DNA of 64,000 nt from Lawsonibacter asaccharolyticus (GTDB lineage Bacteria > Bacillota > Clostridia > Oscillospirales > Oscillospiraceae), in contig BFBT01000001.1 in NCBI GenBank assembly GCA_003112755.1, positions 868,001 through 932,000 on the forward strand, read 5' to 3'. The translations under genes were made by a program, and so were the position numbers. Shown here piece by piece: positions 42,068-50,385 of the stretch (position 1 is the first letter of the stretch; every line of letters starts with the position of its first letter). The notes beneath the pieces were generated by a model. It worked only from the letters and a program-made list of their open reading frames with translations, searched no databases and was not told the DNA's origin.

Positions 42068-42312
42068 TGTGCACTGTTACATACCTGACCATCCGGCCAG
42101 CGTCCTTTACCTGCTGGCCGCTTTTGGCATGGCCTTTTTCTCTCCTCAATTTTGCTTTATTTCCCTATTGACTTTTTATTTGCAGACTTCGTCAAAATGA
42201 CGTGGGAGGTATATTCGTAGTTGGCAGCTAATTGATAAAGCAGAATTTATATATTCTCCCGCTTTCTTTCGTGTTCCTGATGCTAATGTTTAAAATCAGG
42301 ATATAGACTTAT

Positions 42313-43182
42313 TCATCCACAGTTCAACTCTATAATAACTATTTCCGGTGGATTGTTGATTCTCACCGGAATGATACTGTTTCCAATACCTCTGCTCACA
42401 ATCATAGTTGTTCCATTCTCTGTATAGGCTCCTGCGTCATATTTCGGGAAAAGTCCTTGGCCTGGAGCAATAACTCCTCCCCCAAATGGCAATCGAAATT
42501 GTCCACCGTGGGCGTGACCCGACAATACTAAGTCAATATTTTTATTTTGATAGACATTAAAATACTCGGGTCTATGTGATAAAAGTATAGTAAATCCATC
42601 GCTAATATTTACCTGCGAAAGTTTTGCTTCCAAAATACTTTCCGATAAAAGACGGTCTCGTTCTGAAAAATCAGGGTCATTTAATCCTATTAGCTGAATA
42701 CACACATCACCATAGTTCAATTCGATGGCTTCATCTTGAAGAACAGTAATTCCTGTATTTTGTAATGATGTCTTTAACTCTTCGTATTGTGAGCCGATCC
42801 ATGCCTCGTGATTGCCTGTGACAAAATAGCAAGGAGCAATTTTTACGGCTTGCTGAGCAAAAGATAATGCAACTTCAAGATTTGTATGGTTAGAATCTAT
42901 CAAATCCCCAGTAATAGCGATTATATTTGGGCTTTCTGCCTCTAATATATCAATTAACTTTTCATTATTTTTTCCGTATTCTGCATTATGCAAATCCGAA
43001 ATATGGGCAATAGAAAATTTGTCAAACGCTTCAGGCAAGTCTTTAGATGTTACTGTTAATTTGGTTGTTTCTACCGACAGATTTCCCCAAATCACCCAAC
43101 TGACCATAATTGAAATCAGAAGCATCACAAGTATAATCGTTGTTCGATTTTTTATCTTTCTCACGACATTATGCCTCGCCAT
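42313..43182 (-). CDS. Membrane-anchored calcineurin-like metallophosphoesterase (YkuE-like)
   Basis: The 289-aa protein has one N-terminal membrane helix (TIILVMLLISIMVSWVIW) and the full phosphoesterase set: SIAHISDLHNAEYG (Asp-x-His), IIAITGDLIDS (GDxxD), CYFVTGNHEAWIG (GNHE), LLSHRPEYF and DLVLSGHAHGGQFRLPF (GHxH). It resembles YkuE-type phosphodiesterases acting outside or at the membrane on lipid or wall substrates. The gene is strikingly AT-rich next to its neighbours, so it was probably acquired. It is flanked by 245- and 200-base AT-rich gaps with no other gene. Confidence 0.9.
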   Translation of the reverse strand: MARHNVVRKIKNRTTIILVMLLISIMVSWVIWGNLSVETTKLTVTSKDLPEAFDKFSIAHISDLHNAEYGKNNEKLIDILEAESPNIIAITGDLIDSNHTNLEVALSFAQQAVKIAPCYFVTGNHEAWIGSQYEELKTSLQNTGITVLQDEAIELNYGDVCIQLIGLNDPDFSERDRLLSESILEAKLSQVNISDGFTILLSHRPEYFNVYQNKNIDLVLSGHAHGGQFRLPFGGGVIAPGQGLFPKYDAGAYTENGTTMIVSRGIGNSIIPVRINNPPEIVIIELNCG

Positions 43183-43321
43183 TATAAATCCTGCTCCACA
43201 AATTCCAATCTATTGTTTTGTTTACTTTATCATATTTATCTGTTTGCATCAATGTTTGGTACAATCGATGGAGTTAAAACCCATCGATTCAAATGTAAAA
43301 AGGGAACCGGGCCCTGTTCCG

Positions 43322-43350
43322 TTGCCTTTTTTCTTCCCATGGTGTATAAT
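43322..43350 (+). promoter_or_regulatory. Sigma-A promoter of the mutY operon
   Basis: TTGCCT (43322-43327), 17-base spacer, perfect TATAAT (43345-43350), 33 bases before the mutY start. Confidence 0.75.
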
Positions 43351-43383
43351 GCCCGGGAATCTGATGAGAGAGGAGGGGATGCT

Positions 43384-44430
43384 ATGGACCAGCTGAAGGA
43401 GCTGCCCATCCCCCTGCTGCTGTGGTACCGGGAGAACGCCAGGGTGCTGCCCTGGCGCAGCCACCCCACGCCCTACCGGGTGTGGGTGTCGGAGATCATG
43501 CTCCAGCAGACCCGGGTGGCCGCTGTGCTGGACTACTACCGCCGCTTTCTGGAGGCTCTGCCTACGGTGGCCGACCTGGCTGCCGTCCCGGAGGACGCAC
43601 TGATGAAGCTGTGGCAGGGACTGGGCTATTACAGCCGGGCCCGAAACCTGCAGCGGGCTGCCCGTCAGATCATGGAGGAGCACGGAGGCATCTTTCCCTC
43701 CACCTATGAGGAGATCCGCGCCCTGTCCGGCGTGGGGGACTATACCGCCGGGGCCATCTCCTCCATCGCCTTCGGCATCCCCGTCCCGGCGGTGGACGGC
43801 AACGTGCTGCGGGTGGCTACCCGGGTCACGGGAGACGAGGGGGACATCGCCGCGCCGGCCACCAAAAAGCGGGTGACCGCCGCCCTGGCAGAGATCATCC
43901 CCCTGGACGCCCCCGGCGACTTCAATCAGGCCATGATGGAGCTGGGGGCCACCGTCTGCCTGCCCAACGGGGCGCCCCTGTGCGACCTCTGCCCAGCCCG
44001 GGCGTTCTGCACTGCCCGCCTCACCGGCCGGACCGGCCAGCTACCGGTGAAGGCGGCCAAGAAGGCCCGGAGGGTGGAGGAGCGCACCGTCTTTCTCATC
44101 TTCCACGAAAACCGGGTGGCCCTGCGGCGCAGGCCGGGACGGGGGCTTCTGGCCGGGCTGTGGGAGTACCCCAACGAGCTCTCTCCCGCCGGGGACGCCC
44201 TGGCCCGCTGGGGCATTGCTCCCGCCTCCCTCCGGAGCGCCGGGACGGGGAAGCATATCTTCACCCACATCGAGTGGCGCATGTCCGCCCTGGCGGCGGA
44301 GGCGGGCTCCCCCGCGCTGCCGGAGGGGTGGGTCTGGGCGGACCGGGCTGCCCTGGCCCGGGAATACGCCGTCCCCAACGCCTTCCAGCCCTTTCAAGGG
44401 GCGGTGGAGGAGAGGCTGGGCCATTTTTGA
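43384..44430 (+). CDS. mutY: A/G-specific adenine DNA glycosylase MutY
   Basis: The 348-aa enzyme removes adenine mispaired with 8-oxoguanine. It shows LLWYRENARVLPWRSHPTPY, VSEIMLQQTRVAAVLDYY (catalytic Glu), the helix-hairpin-helix LSGVGDYTAGAISSIAFG with VDGNVLRV (catalytic Asp), and the Fe-S loop CX6CX2CX5C in VCLPNGAPLCDLCPARAFC (about 190-210). The C-terminal NUDIX-like domain follows (FHENRVALRRRPGRGLLAGLWEYP, HIFTHIEWRM). ATG 43384 has GAGGAGGGG upstream; the longer frame lies in AT-rich non-coding DNA. First gene of a three-gene operon. Confidence 0.97.
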   Translation: MDQLKELPIPLLLWYRENARVLPWRSHPTPYRVWVSEIMLQQTRVAAVLDYYRRFLEALPTVADLAAVPEDALMKLWQGLGYYSRARNLQRAARQIMEEHGGIFPSTYEEIRALSGVGDYTAGAISSIAFGIPVPAVDGNVLRVATRVTGDEGDIAAPATKKRVTAALAEIIPLDAPGDFNQAMMELGATVCLPNGAPLCDLCPARAFCTARLTGRTGQLPVKAAKKARRVEERTVFLIFHENRVALRRRPGRGLLAGLWEYPNELSPAGDALARWGIAPASLRSAGTGKHIFTHIEWRMSALAAEAGSPALPEGWVWADRAALAREYAVPNAFQPFQGAVEERLGHF

Positions 44431-44447
44431 CCGGAGGAGGAAACGCC

Positions 44448-45347
44448 ATGATCTGCGATCTCTGCCCCAGACGCTGCGGGGCGCTGCGCACAGAGGTGCG
44501 TGGGCTGGGCCGCTGCCGGATGCCGGAGCTGCCGGTGCTGGCCCGTGCTGCCCTCCACCGCTGGGAGGAGCCCCCTATCTCCGGCACCCGGGGCTCGGGG
44601 ACCATTTTTTTCTCGGGCTGCTCCCTGGGCTGTGTGTTCTGCCAAAACGAGGAGATCAGCCACCGGGACTTCGGGAAAGCGGTCACCCTTGAGCGGCTGG
44701 CCCGGATCTGCGGCGAGCTGGTGGACCAGGGGGCCCACAACCTCAACTTCGTCAACCCCACCCATTACGCCCATGTAGTGGGGCGGCTGCTGGAGGAGCA
44801 CCCCCAGCCCGTCCCGGTGGTGTGGAACTCCGGAGGATACGACCGGGTAGACACCCTGCGGGCTTTGGAGGGAAAGATCCAGGTCTATCTGCCCGACCTG
44901 AAATATCTGGACAGCGACGCCGCAGGGCGGTATTCCGGCGCCTCCGACTATCCTCAGACAGCCCAGGCCGCTATCCGGGAGATGGTGCGCCAGACCGGCC
45001 CCTGCGCCTTTGACGGGGATGGCCTGCTCACCCGCGGGGTAGTCATCCGCCACCTGATCCTCCCCGGCCAGGTCAGTCAGGCCAAGGCAGTGATGGACTG
45101 GGTGGCGGCGGAGTTCGGCCCAGGGACTGTGCTCTTCTCCCTGATGAGCCAGTACACCCCCTGGGGCCGGTCGGCGGAATTTCCCGAGATCCACCGGCGG
45201 CTCCGGGCCGGGGAGATGCGGGCGGCGGCGGAATATATGGCAAATCTGGGGCTGGAGGGCTTTACCCAGGAGCGGACCAGCGCCCAGCGGGAATATACAC
45301 CCCCCTTTGACCTGACCGGGGTGGCGGGGGAGGGAGGAGCACTGTGA
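44448..45347 (+). CDS. Radical SAM protein of the PflA-like (COG1313) type
   Basis: The 299-aa protein has an N-terminal Cys pair (MICDLCPRRCGALR and LGRCRMPELP) and the radical SAM cluster FFSGCSLGCVFCQNEEIS (CX3CX2C, about 57-64). Further features are NLNFVNPTHYAHVV, PVVWNSGGYD, VYLPDLKYLDSDAAGRYS and VVIRHLILPGQVSQ. The arrangement matches the uncharacterised PflA-related family whose members are often annotated as activating-enzyme homologues. No glycyl radical enzyme is nearby, so the substrate is unknown. It starts 18 bases after mutY and overlaps the next gene. Confidence 0.9.
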   Translation: MICDLCPRRCGALRTEVRGLGRCRMPELPVLARAALHRWEEPPISGTRGSGTIFFSGCSLGCVFCQNEEISHRDFGKAVTLERLARICGELVDQGAHNLNFVNPTHYAHVVGRLLEEHPQPVPVVWNSGGYDRVDTLRALEGKIQVYLPDLKYLDSDAAGRYSGASDYPQTAQAAIREMVRQTGPCAFDGDGLLTRGVVIRHLILPGQVSQAKAVMDWVAAEFGPGTVLFSLMSQYTPWGRSAEFPEIHRRLRAGEMRAAAEYMANLGLEGFTQERTSAQREYTPPFDLTGVAGEGGAL

Positions 45348-46465
45348 TATCCCCGGCCCGTCTGTTTTCCCTGATGAAGCGGGAAGCCGTTCTGTCCGCC
45401 GCCGCGGCGCTGGCTCTGCTGTCCATGCTGTGGGTGCCGCCCGACGGGGCCTATCTGTCCTATGTGGACTGGAGGACCATGGCCCAGCTGTTCTGCCTGA
45501 TGGCGGTGATGGCTGGGCTGCGGGAGCTGGGGGTCTTCAGCCGCCTGGGCCGGCAGCTGCTCCGCCGGGTCAGGAGCGCCCGCCAGCTGGAGTGTGTGCT
45601 GGTCTTTCTGTGCTTTTTCACCAGCATGGCCATCACCAACGATGTGGCCCTGCTCACCTTTGTCCCCTTTTCCCTGGAGGTGCTGACACTGGCCGGACGG
45701 GAGGAGCGGGCGGTGCCGGTGGTGGTCTTTCAGACTGTGGCTGCAAACCTGGGGAGCATGGCCACCCCCATCGGCAATCCCCAGAACCTGTATCTTTACG
45801 CCCAGTCCGGCCGGGGACTGGGGGATTTTCTGGCCCTGATGCTGCCCTACACCCTTCTGTCCGGCCTGATGCTGCTGCTCTGTCTCCTGCCGGGGCGGAG
45901 CGCCCCCCTGGCCGGTCTGGCCCCCGGCGGGGCGGAGCCCTCTCTGCGCCGGCGTCGGACCGGGATGTACCTGCTTCTGTTCCTGGCCTCGGTCTCCTCT
46001 GTGGCCAAGCTGCTCCCGGTGTGGCTCCTCACCGCCGCCGTGGTGGTGTGTGTCCTGGCTGCCGACCGGCGGGTGCTGCGCCGGGTGGACTGGTCCCTGC
46101 TGCTCACCTTCGCCGCATTTTTCGTCTTTATTGGAAACATGGGCCGCGTACCCGCCTTCCGCTCGCTGCTGGAGCAGGCCATCTCCGGCCACGAGCTGGT
46201 CACCGCCGTGTGCGCCAGCCAGGTCATCAGCAACGTGCCCGCCGCCTTGCTCCTCTCCGGCTTCACCTCGGAGTGGGATGCCCTTATCGTGGGGACCAAC
46301 CTGGGCGGGCTGGGGACCCTGATCGCCTCCATAGCTAGCCTGATCTCCTATAAGTTCTTCGTCCGGGAGCACCCCCAGAAGCGGGGAGCCTATCTTCTCT
46401 TCTTTACCGGGGCCAACCTACTCTTTCTGGCCGTCCTGCTCCCGGCGGCCCTGCTGCTGGGCTGA
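45344..46465 (+). CDS. SLC13 / ArsB-NhaD superfamily permease
   Basis: The 373-aa polytopic protein (about ten helices) has the two signature re-entrant hairpins of the ion-transporter superfamily: FQTVAANLGSMATPIGNPQNLYLYA (about 130-155) and VTAVCASQVISNVPAALLLSGF (about 287-308). The former ends in the TPxGNPxN motif. It should move an organic anion or inorganic oxyanion with Na+ or H+; the substrate cannot be told. GTG 45344 overlaps the upstream stop, with GGAGGAG 4-5 bases upstream. It closes the mutY-radical SAM-permease operon. Confidence 0.88.
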   Translation: MISPARLFSLMKREAVLSAAAALALLSMLWVPPDGAYLSYVDWRTMAQLFCLMAVMAGLRELGVFSRLGRQLLRRVRSARQLECVLVFLCFFTSMAITNDVALLTFVPFSLEVLTLAGREERAVPVVVFQTVAANLGSMATPIGNPQNLYLYAQSGRGLGDFLALMLPYTLLSGLMLLLCLLPGRSAPLAGLAPGGAEPSLRRRRTGMYLLLFLASVSSVAKLLPVWLLTAAVVVCVLAADRRVLRRVDWSLLLTFAAFFVFIGNMGRVPAFRSLLEQAISGHELVTAVCASQVISNVPAALLLSGFTSEWDALIVGTNLGGLGTLIASIASLISYKFFVREHPQKRGAYLLFFTGANLLFLAVLLPAALLLG

Positions 46466-46517
46466 CCGGGCCGCGCCCATGGGAAGGGACTGACTGGTCC
46501 ACTTTTCTAAAAACAGG

Positions 46518-46552
46518 GAGGCGCGCTGATTCATCAGCGCGCCTCAGTTTGT
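46518..46552. terminator. Bidirectional terminator
   Basis: GAGGCGCGCTGAT / ATCAGCGCGCCTC form a 13-bp stem with a 2-base loop between the convergent permease and dehydrogenase genes, flanked by AGTTTGTTT on plus and CCTGTTTTT on minus. Confidence 0.85.
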
Positions 46553-46554
46553 TT

Positions 46555-47496
46555 CTATCTCCGCACCAGATTTTCCAGGGGTTTCCCAGCCTGCCAGCGA
46601 TTCAGGTTGTCCAGCGCCTGCCGGACGCAGTTGGCCCGGGTGACCTCCAGGCGCATCCCGCCCGCGGAGTGGGGGGTGATGATCAAATTGGGGATCGTCC
46701 ACAAGGGGCTGTCCTGGGGCAGGGGCTCCGGGACCGTAACATCCAGGGCGGCGCCCCACAGGCGTCCCTCTCCCATGACGGCCGCCAGCGCCTCCTGATC
46801 CAGTACAGAGCCCCGCCCCATGCTCAGCAGGATGGCGTCCTCCTTCATCAGCCGCAGCCGCCGCGCGTCCATCAGTCCTTCCGTCTGGGGGGAGTGGGGC
46901 AGCATCAGGGCCACCACGTCGGCCTGGGGCAGCAGGCCGTCCATCTCCTCCATCACCGCCAGCCGATCAAAGCCCTCCACCGGCCGGGAGACATCCCGCT
47001 TCAGCCCCACAGTATGGGCACCCAGCCCCCGGCACAGTCCGGCAAACCAGGAGCCGATGTGTCCCGCCCCCGCCACCAGGACGGTGGCACCGGAGAGGGT
47101 CTTCATCTTTCCTGGGTCCATCCAGAGCCGCTCCCGCTGCTGATCCCGGCACTGGGGGAGGCGGCGGCACAGGGCCAGCAGGCAGGCCAGGGCGTGCTCC
47201 GCCACCGACTGGCTGTTGGAGCCGGCGGAGGAGGTGAGGACCACCCCTTCCGGCAGGACGCCGGGGGCCAGATACTCGTCGGTCCCCGCCCACATGGACT
47301 GGAACCACTTCAGGCGGGGGGCGCGGCTCAGGTCGGCGGGCCGGGGCCACCCGAAAAGGATGGTGGCCTGTTCCAGCTGCTCCGCTGTCACAGTGCGCCG
47401 TCCGGCGCAGACGTGGACGGCCCGGGGGGCTGCCTCCTGAAAGGCAGCTTTTTCCTCCTCCGTCACCGGCAGCAAATTCAGAATATACTCAGCCAT
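46555..47496 (-). CDS. D-2-hydroxyacid dehydrogenase family protein
   Basis: The 313-aa NAD(P)-dependent enzyme has the glycine-rich loop VLVAGAGHIGSWFAGLCRGLGA with downstream VGLKRDVSRP, then LSMGRGSVLDQEALAAVMGE (catalytic Arg), ALDVTVPEPLPQDSPLW (Glu) and LIITPHSAGG (His), the complete catalytic triad. It reduces 2-keto acids or oxidises D-2-hydroxy acids; closest in layout to glyoxylate/hydroxypyruvate reductase-like proteins. ATG 47496 follows GGAGG by 7 bases. Its promoter is at 47534-47563. Confidence 0.93.
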   Translation of the reverse strand: MAEYILNLLPVTEEEKAAFQEAAPRAVHVCAGRRTVTAEQLEQATILFGWPRPADLSRAPRLKWFQSMWAGTDEYLAPGVLPEGVVLTSSAGSNSQSVAEHALACLLALCRRLPQCRDQQRERLWMDPGKMKTLSGATVLVAGAGHIGSWFAGLCRGLGAHTVGLKRDVSRPVEGFDRLAVMEEMDGLLPQADVVALMLPHSPQTEGLMDARRLRLMKEDAILLSMGRGSVLDQEALAAVMGEGRLWGAALDVTVPEPLPQDSPLWTIPNLIITPHSAGGMRLEVTRANCVRQALDNLNRWQAGKPLENLVRR

Positions 47497-47533
47497 GGGG
47501 GAGCCTCCTTTTTTCAAAAGACAGATGATATTG

Positions 47534-47563
47534 ATTATACCCCAGTCCCTCCCCTGATGGCAA
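47534..47563 (-). promoter_or_regulatory. Sigma-A promoter of the hydroxyacid dehydrogenase gene
   Basis: Minus strand TTGCCA (47558-47563), 18-base spacer, perfect TATAAT (47534-47539), 38 bases upstream of the ATG. Confidence 0.7.
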
Positions 47564-47601
47564 GAGCGGCACGTTCCCTCCTCCGACGGTACGGCCTATG
47601 C

Positions 47602-48036
47602 TCACTTCAGAGGGATGCAGAACTCACACCAGTGCAGGGCCACCTTTTCGGCAGAGTAGCGCTCCAGAACGGGGCTGGCGCGGTCCACCGGCAGCCCGGC
47701 GGTCAGGCGCTCCAGATCTTCCCAGAACCGGGAGACCTCCCGCTCCGTATGAGGGATCTCAAAGACGGCGTACCGTCCGCCCCGGACCCTGCGGGTGTCC
47801 AGTGGGAGCCGCTCCCCCTCTCGGATGATGATGCCCACATCATACCGGCACCGGTCCGGCGGAGTTCTGCTGGGATCGTCCAGGGCGATCCCCAGCAGGA
47901 CGGTCCCGGACCCCATCCTGTCCCGCTCCTTCAGGAATGCCTTCAGGCGCTCCATCAGCTGTCGGTTTTCCGGGCCGTAGGGGCCTGTCCTGCGCAGATA
48001 GGCGATCTCAACAGCCTCCATTTCTTCCATGTTCAA
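47602..48036 (-). CDS. GyrI-like / AraC-type effector-binding domain protein
   Basis: The 144-aa protein is a free-standing GyrI-like small-molecule-binding domain: MEAVEIAYLRRTGPYGPENRQL, LGIALDDPSRTPPDRCRYDVGI, RRVRGGRYAVFEIPHTEREV, and a Trp-rich LHWCEFCIPL end. There is no DNA-binding domain. Such proteins bind hydrophobic compounds or gyrase in other bacteria. TTG 48036 has GGAAGGA 6 bases upstream; ATG 48030 is the alternative start. No operon partner is evident. Confidence 0.85.
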   Translation of the reverse strand: MNMEEMEAVEIAYLRRTGPYGPENRQLMERLKAFLKERDRMGSGTVLLGIALDDPSRTPPDRCRYDVGIIIREGERLPLDTRRVRGGRYAVFEIPHTEREVSRFWEDLERLTAGLPVDRASPVLERYSAEKVALHWCEFCIPLK

Positions 48037-48156
48037 CGGTGATCCTTCCTTTCTGTTCCGCCCTGCGGCTGTTTTGACCCATCATAAGCGGAATTAAAAT
48101 GATTTTCAAGGGGGATTCCCCTGCAGTCAGGGCAAAAGTGACCGCTTCCATTTCCT

Positions 48157-48186
48157 TTGCTTTTTTCCTCCTCGCTGTGGTAAAAT
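48157..48186 (+). promoter_or_regulatory. Predicted promoter of recG
   Basis: TTGCTT (48157-48162), 18-base spacer, TAAAAT (48181-48186), 66 bases before the recG ATG. Confidence 0.55.
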
Positions 48187-48251
48187 AGGCACATCCTGCC
48201 CGGCTGACAGGCCGGGCCATGCCGCATGAAAAAAAGGGAGGGGGGAGCCAC

Positions 48252-50342
48252 ATGACCATCACACTGGACACACCGGTGACGGATTTTCCGGGCGTGGGGC
48301 CCGCCCGGGCCAAGAAGCTGGAGAAGCTGGGCATCCTTCGGGCCGCCGATCTGCTCACCTACTACCCCCGGGACTACGAGGACCGGCGCCGGATCTGGTC
48401 CATTCGGGCTGCGCCGCTGGGGGAGAAGGTCTGCGTCTCCGCCCTTGCGGCGGAGCGCCCTGTCCTCTCCTACATCCGCAAGGGGATGGAACTGGTGAAG
48501 CTGAGGGTGGTAGACAACTCAGGCACCCTCTACCTCACCTTCTTCAACCAGTCCTATCTGAAAAATTCCTTCCAGCCTGGGGAGGAGTATGTGTTTTATG
48601 GGGAGATCCAGGAGCAGGGCTCCCGCCGCTCTATGGTCAATCCGGTCTTTGAGCGGGAAGGGGACCGGGACTTTACTGGACGCATCGTACCGGTGTACCC
48701 CCTGACTGCAGGGATCTCCAATCATCTGATGGTCTCCCTGATCCGCCAGGCAGTAGAGCAGTGCGCCGGCCAGGGGGCAGAATCCCTCCCGGCCAGCCTT
48801 CGGGCCGCGCACCGGCTGGTCCCGGCGGAGCGGGCCTGCCGGGACATCCATTTCCCAGAGGACTTTGACGCCCTGGAGCAGGCGCGGCGGCGGCTGACCT
48901 TCGAGGAGCTGTTCTACCTCTCCGCCGGCCTGACCCTTCTGAAGGACCGTCGGGACAGCCAGTGCTCCGCCGCGGTGTTTGCCCCCCGTCCCTTGGAGGC
49001 GTTCTGTACCCTGCTCCCCTTCGCACCCACCCAGGCCCAGCGGCGGGCCATGGAGGAGACCGCCCGGGACCTGGCCTCTGGCCGCCCCATGAACCGGCTG
49101 GTCCAGGGAGACGTGGGCTCCGGTAAGACCACGGTGGCCGCCTGGGGGGCTTGGCTGGCCGCCCAAAGCGGCTGGCAGTCCGCGCTGATGGCGCCCACCG
49201 AAGTGCTGGCTGAGCAGCATTACCGCACCATGGACCAGCTGCTCTCCCCAGCCGGCGTCCGGGTGGCCCTGTTCACCGGCTCCATGACCGCGGCTGAAAA
49301 GCGGGCGGCCCGGGCCGCCCTGCGCTCCGGGGAGGTGGACCTGGCGGTGGGCACCCAGGCCCTGCTGTCTCAGGGGGTGGACTTCGCCCGCCTGGGGCTG
49401 GTCATCACTGACGAGCAGCACCGGTTCGGCGTGGCCCAAAGGGCGGCGCTGGCCGCCAAAGGGGCGGCACCGCAGTCCTCTTCCCCCCACGTGCTGGTCA
49501 TGTCCGCCACCCCCATCCCCCGCACCCTGGCGCTGATCATCTACGGTGACTTGGACGTGTCCGTCATTGACCAACTCCCCCCGGGCCGCGTCCCGGTGCA
49601 GACCTTTGTGGTGGGGGAGAGCAAGCGTCAGCGGATGTACAACTTTGTCCGCAAACAGGCCGGAGAGGGCAGGCAGACCTATATCGTCTGCCCTGCGGTG
49701 GAGGAGAGCACCGGGGACGGGGCCCCGCCCGGCCTGATGGACCTGAAGGCGGTGAAGGTCTACGCCCGGCAGCTCCAGGAGCAGATCTTTCCTCAGCTGC
49801 GGGTGGGGCTGCTCTACGGTAAGATGAAGCCCCGGGAGAAGGAGGCCGTCATGTCCGCCTTCGCCAGTGGGGAGCTCCAGGTCTTGGTGTCTACCACCGT
49901 CATCGAAGTGGGGGTGGACGTGCCCAACGCCGCCCTTATGATCGTCGAAAACGCAGAGCGCTTCGGCCTCAGCCAGCTCCACCAGCTCCGGGGCAGGGTG
50001 GGCCGGGGCCGGCACCAGTCCTACTGCGTGCTCCTCACCTCCAACCGCAGCCCGGACACCTTGGCCCGTCTGCGGGTCTTCGCCTCCACCACAGACGGCT
50101 TCAAGATCTCTGAGGAGGACCTGAAGCTACGGGGCCCTGGCGACTTCTTCGGCCGCCGCCAGCATGGCCTGCCCACCCTGCGGCTGGCCGATCTCTCCGG
50201 GGATATGCGCCTGCTCAGCGAGGCTCAGCAGGCGGCACGGGACCTGCTCTCCGCCGACCCCCGCCTGGCCTTGGGGGAAAACCGCCCTGTGCTGGAGCGA
50301 GTACGGGCACTGTTCTCCGATACGCCGGACATCTTCAACTAA
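48252..50342 (+). CDS. recG: ATP-dependent DNA helicase RecG
   Basis: The 696-aa helicase reverses stalled forks and resolves branched DNA. It has the N-terminal wedge domain (FPGVGPARAKKLEKLGI, ADLLTYYPRDYEDRR; OB region LRVVDNSGTLYLTFFNQSYLK), Walker A VQGDVGSGKTTVAAWGAWL (about 290), the DEQH box ITDEQHRFGVAQR (about 393), TEVLAEQHYRTMDQL, SATPIPRTLALIIYGDLD and the C-terminal VSTTVIEVGVDVPNA to RGRVGRGRHQSYC and FGRRQHGLPTLRLADL. Length is typical. ATG 48252 follows GGGAGGGGGGAG. Confidence 0.97.
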   Translation: MTITLDTPVTDFPGVGPARAKKLEKLGILRAADLLTYYPRDYEDRRRIWSIRAAPLGEKVCVSALAAERPVLSYIRKGMELVKLRVVDNSGTLYLTFFNQSYLKNSFQPGEEYVFYGEIQEQGSRRSMVNPVFEREGDRDFTGRIVPVYPLTAGISNHLMVSLIRQAVEQCAGQGAESLPASLRAAHRLVPAERACRDIHFPEDFDALEQARRRLTFEELFYLSAGLTLLKDRRDSQCSAAVFAPRPLEAFCTLLPFAPTQAQRRAMEETARDLASGRPMNRLVQGDVGSGKTTVAAWGAWLAAQSGWQSALMAPTEVLAEQHYRTMDQLLSPAGVRVALFTGSMTAAEKRAARAALRSGEVDLAVGTQALLSQGVDFARLGLVITDEQHRFGVAQRAALAAKGAAPQSSSPHVLVMSATPIPRTLALIIYGDLDVSVIDQLPPGRVPVQTFVVGESKRQRMYNFVRKQAGEGRQTYIVCPAVEESTGDGAPPGLMDLKAVKVYARQLQEQIFPQLRVGLLYGKMKPREKEAVMSAFASGELQVLVSTTVIEVGVDVPNAALMIVENAERFGLSQLHQLRGRVGRGRHQSYCVLLTSNRSPDTLARLRVFASTTDGFKISEEDLKLRGPGDFFGRRQHGLPTLRLADLSGDMRLLSEAQQAARDLLSADPRLALGENRPVLERVRALFSDTPDIFN

Positions 50343-50347
50343 AACAG

Positions 50348-50385
50348 CAGACCGGGGCCGCGGCTCAAGCCGCGGCCCCGGTCTG
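50348..50385. terminator. Long hairpin between recG and the anti-sigma gene
   Basis: An 18-bp perfect stem (CAGACCGGGGCCGCGGCT / AGCCGCGGCCCCGGTCTG) with a 2-base loop separates the convergent genes. T-tracts are absent, so strength in vivo is uncertain. Confidence 0.6.
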
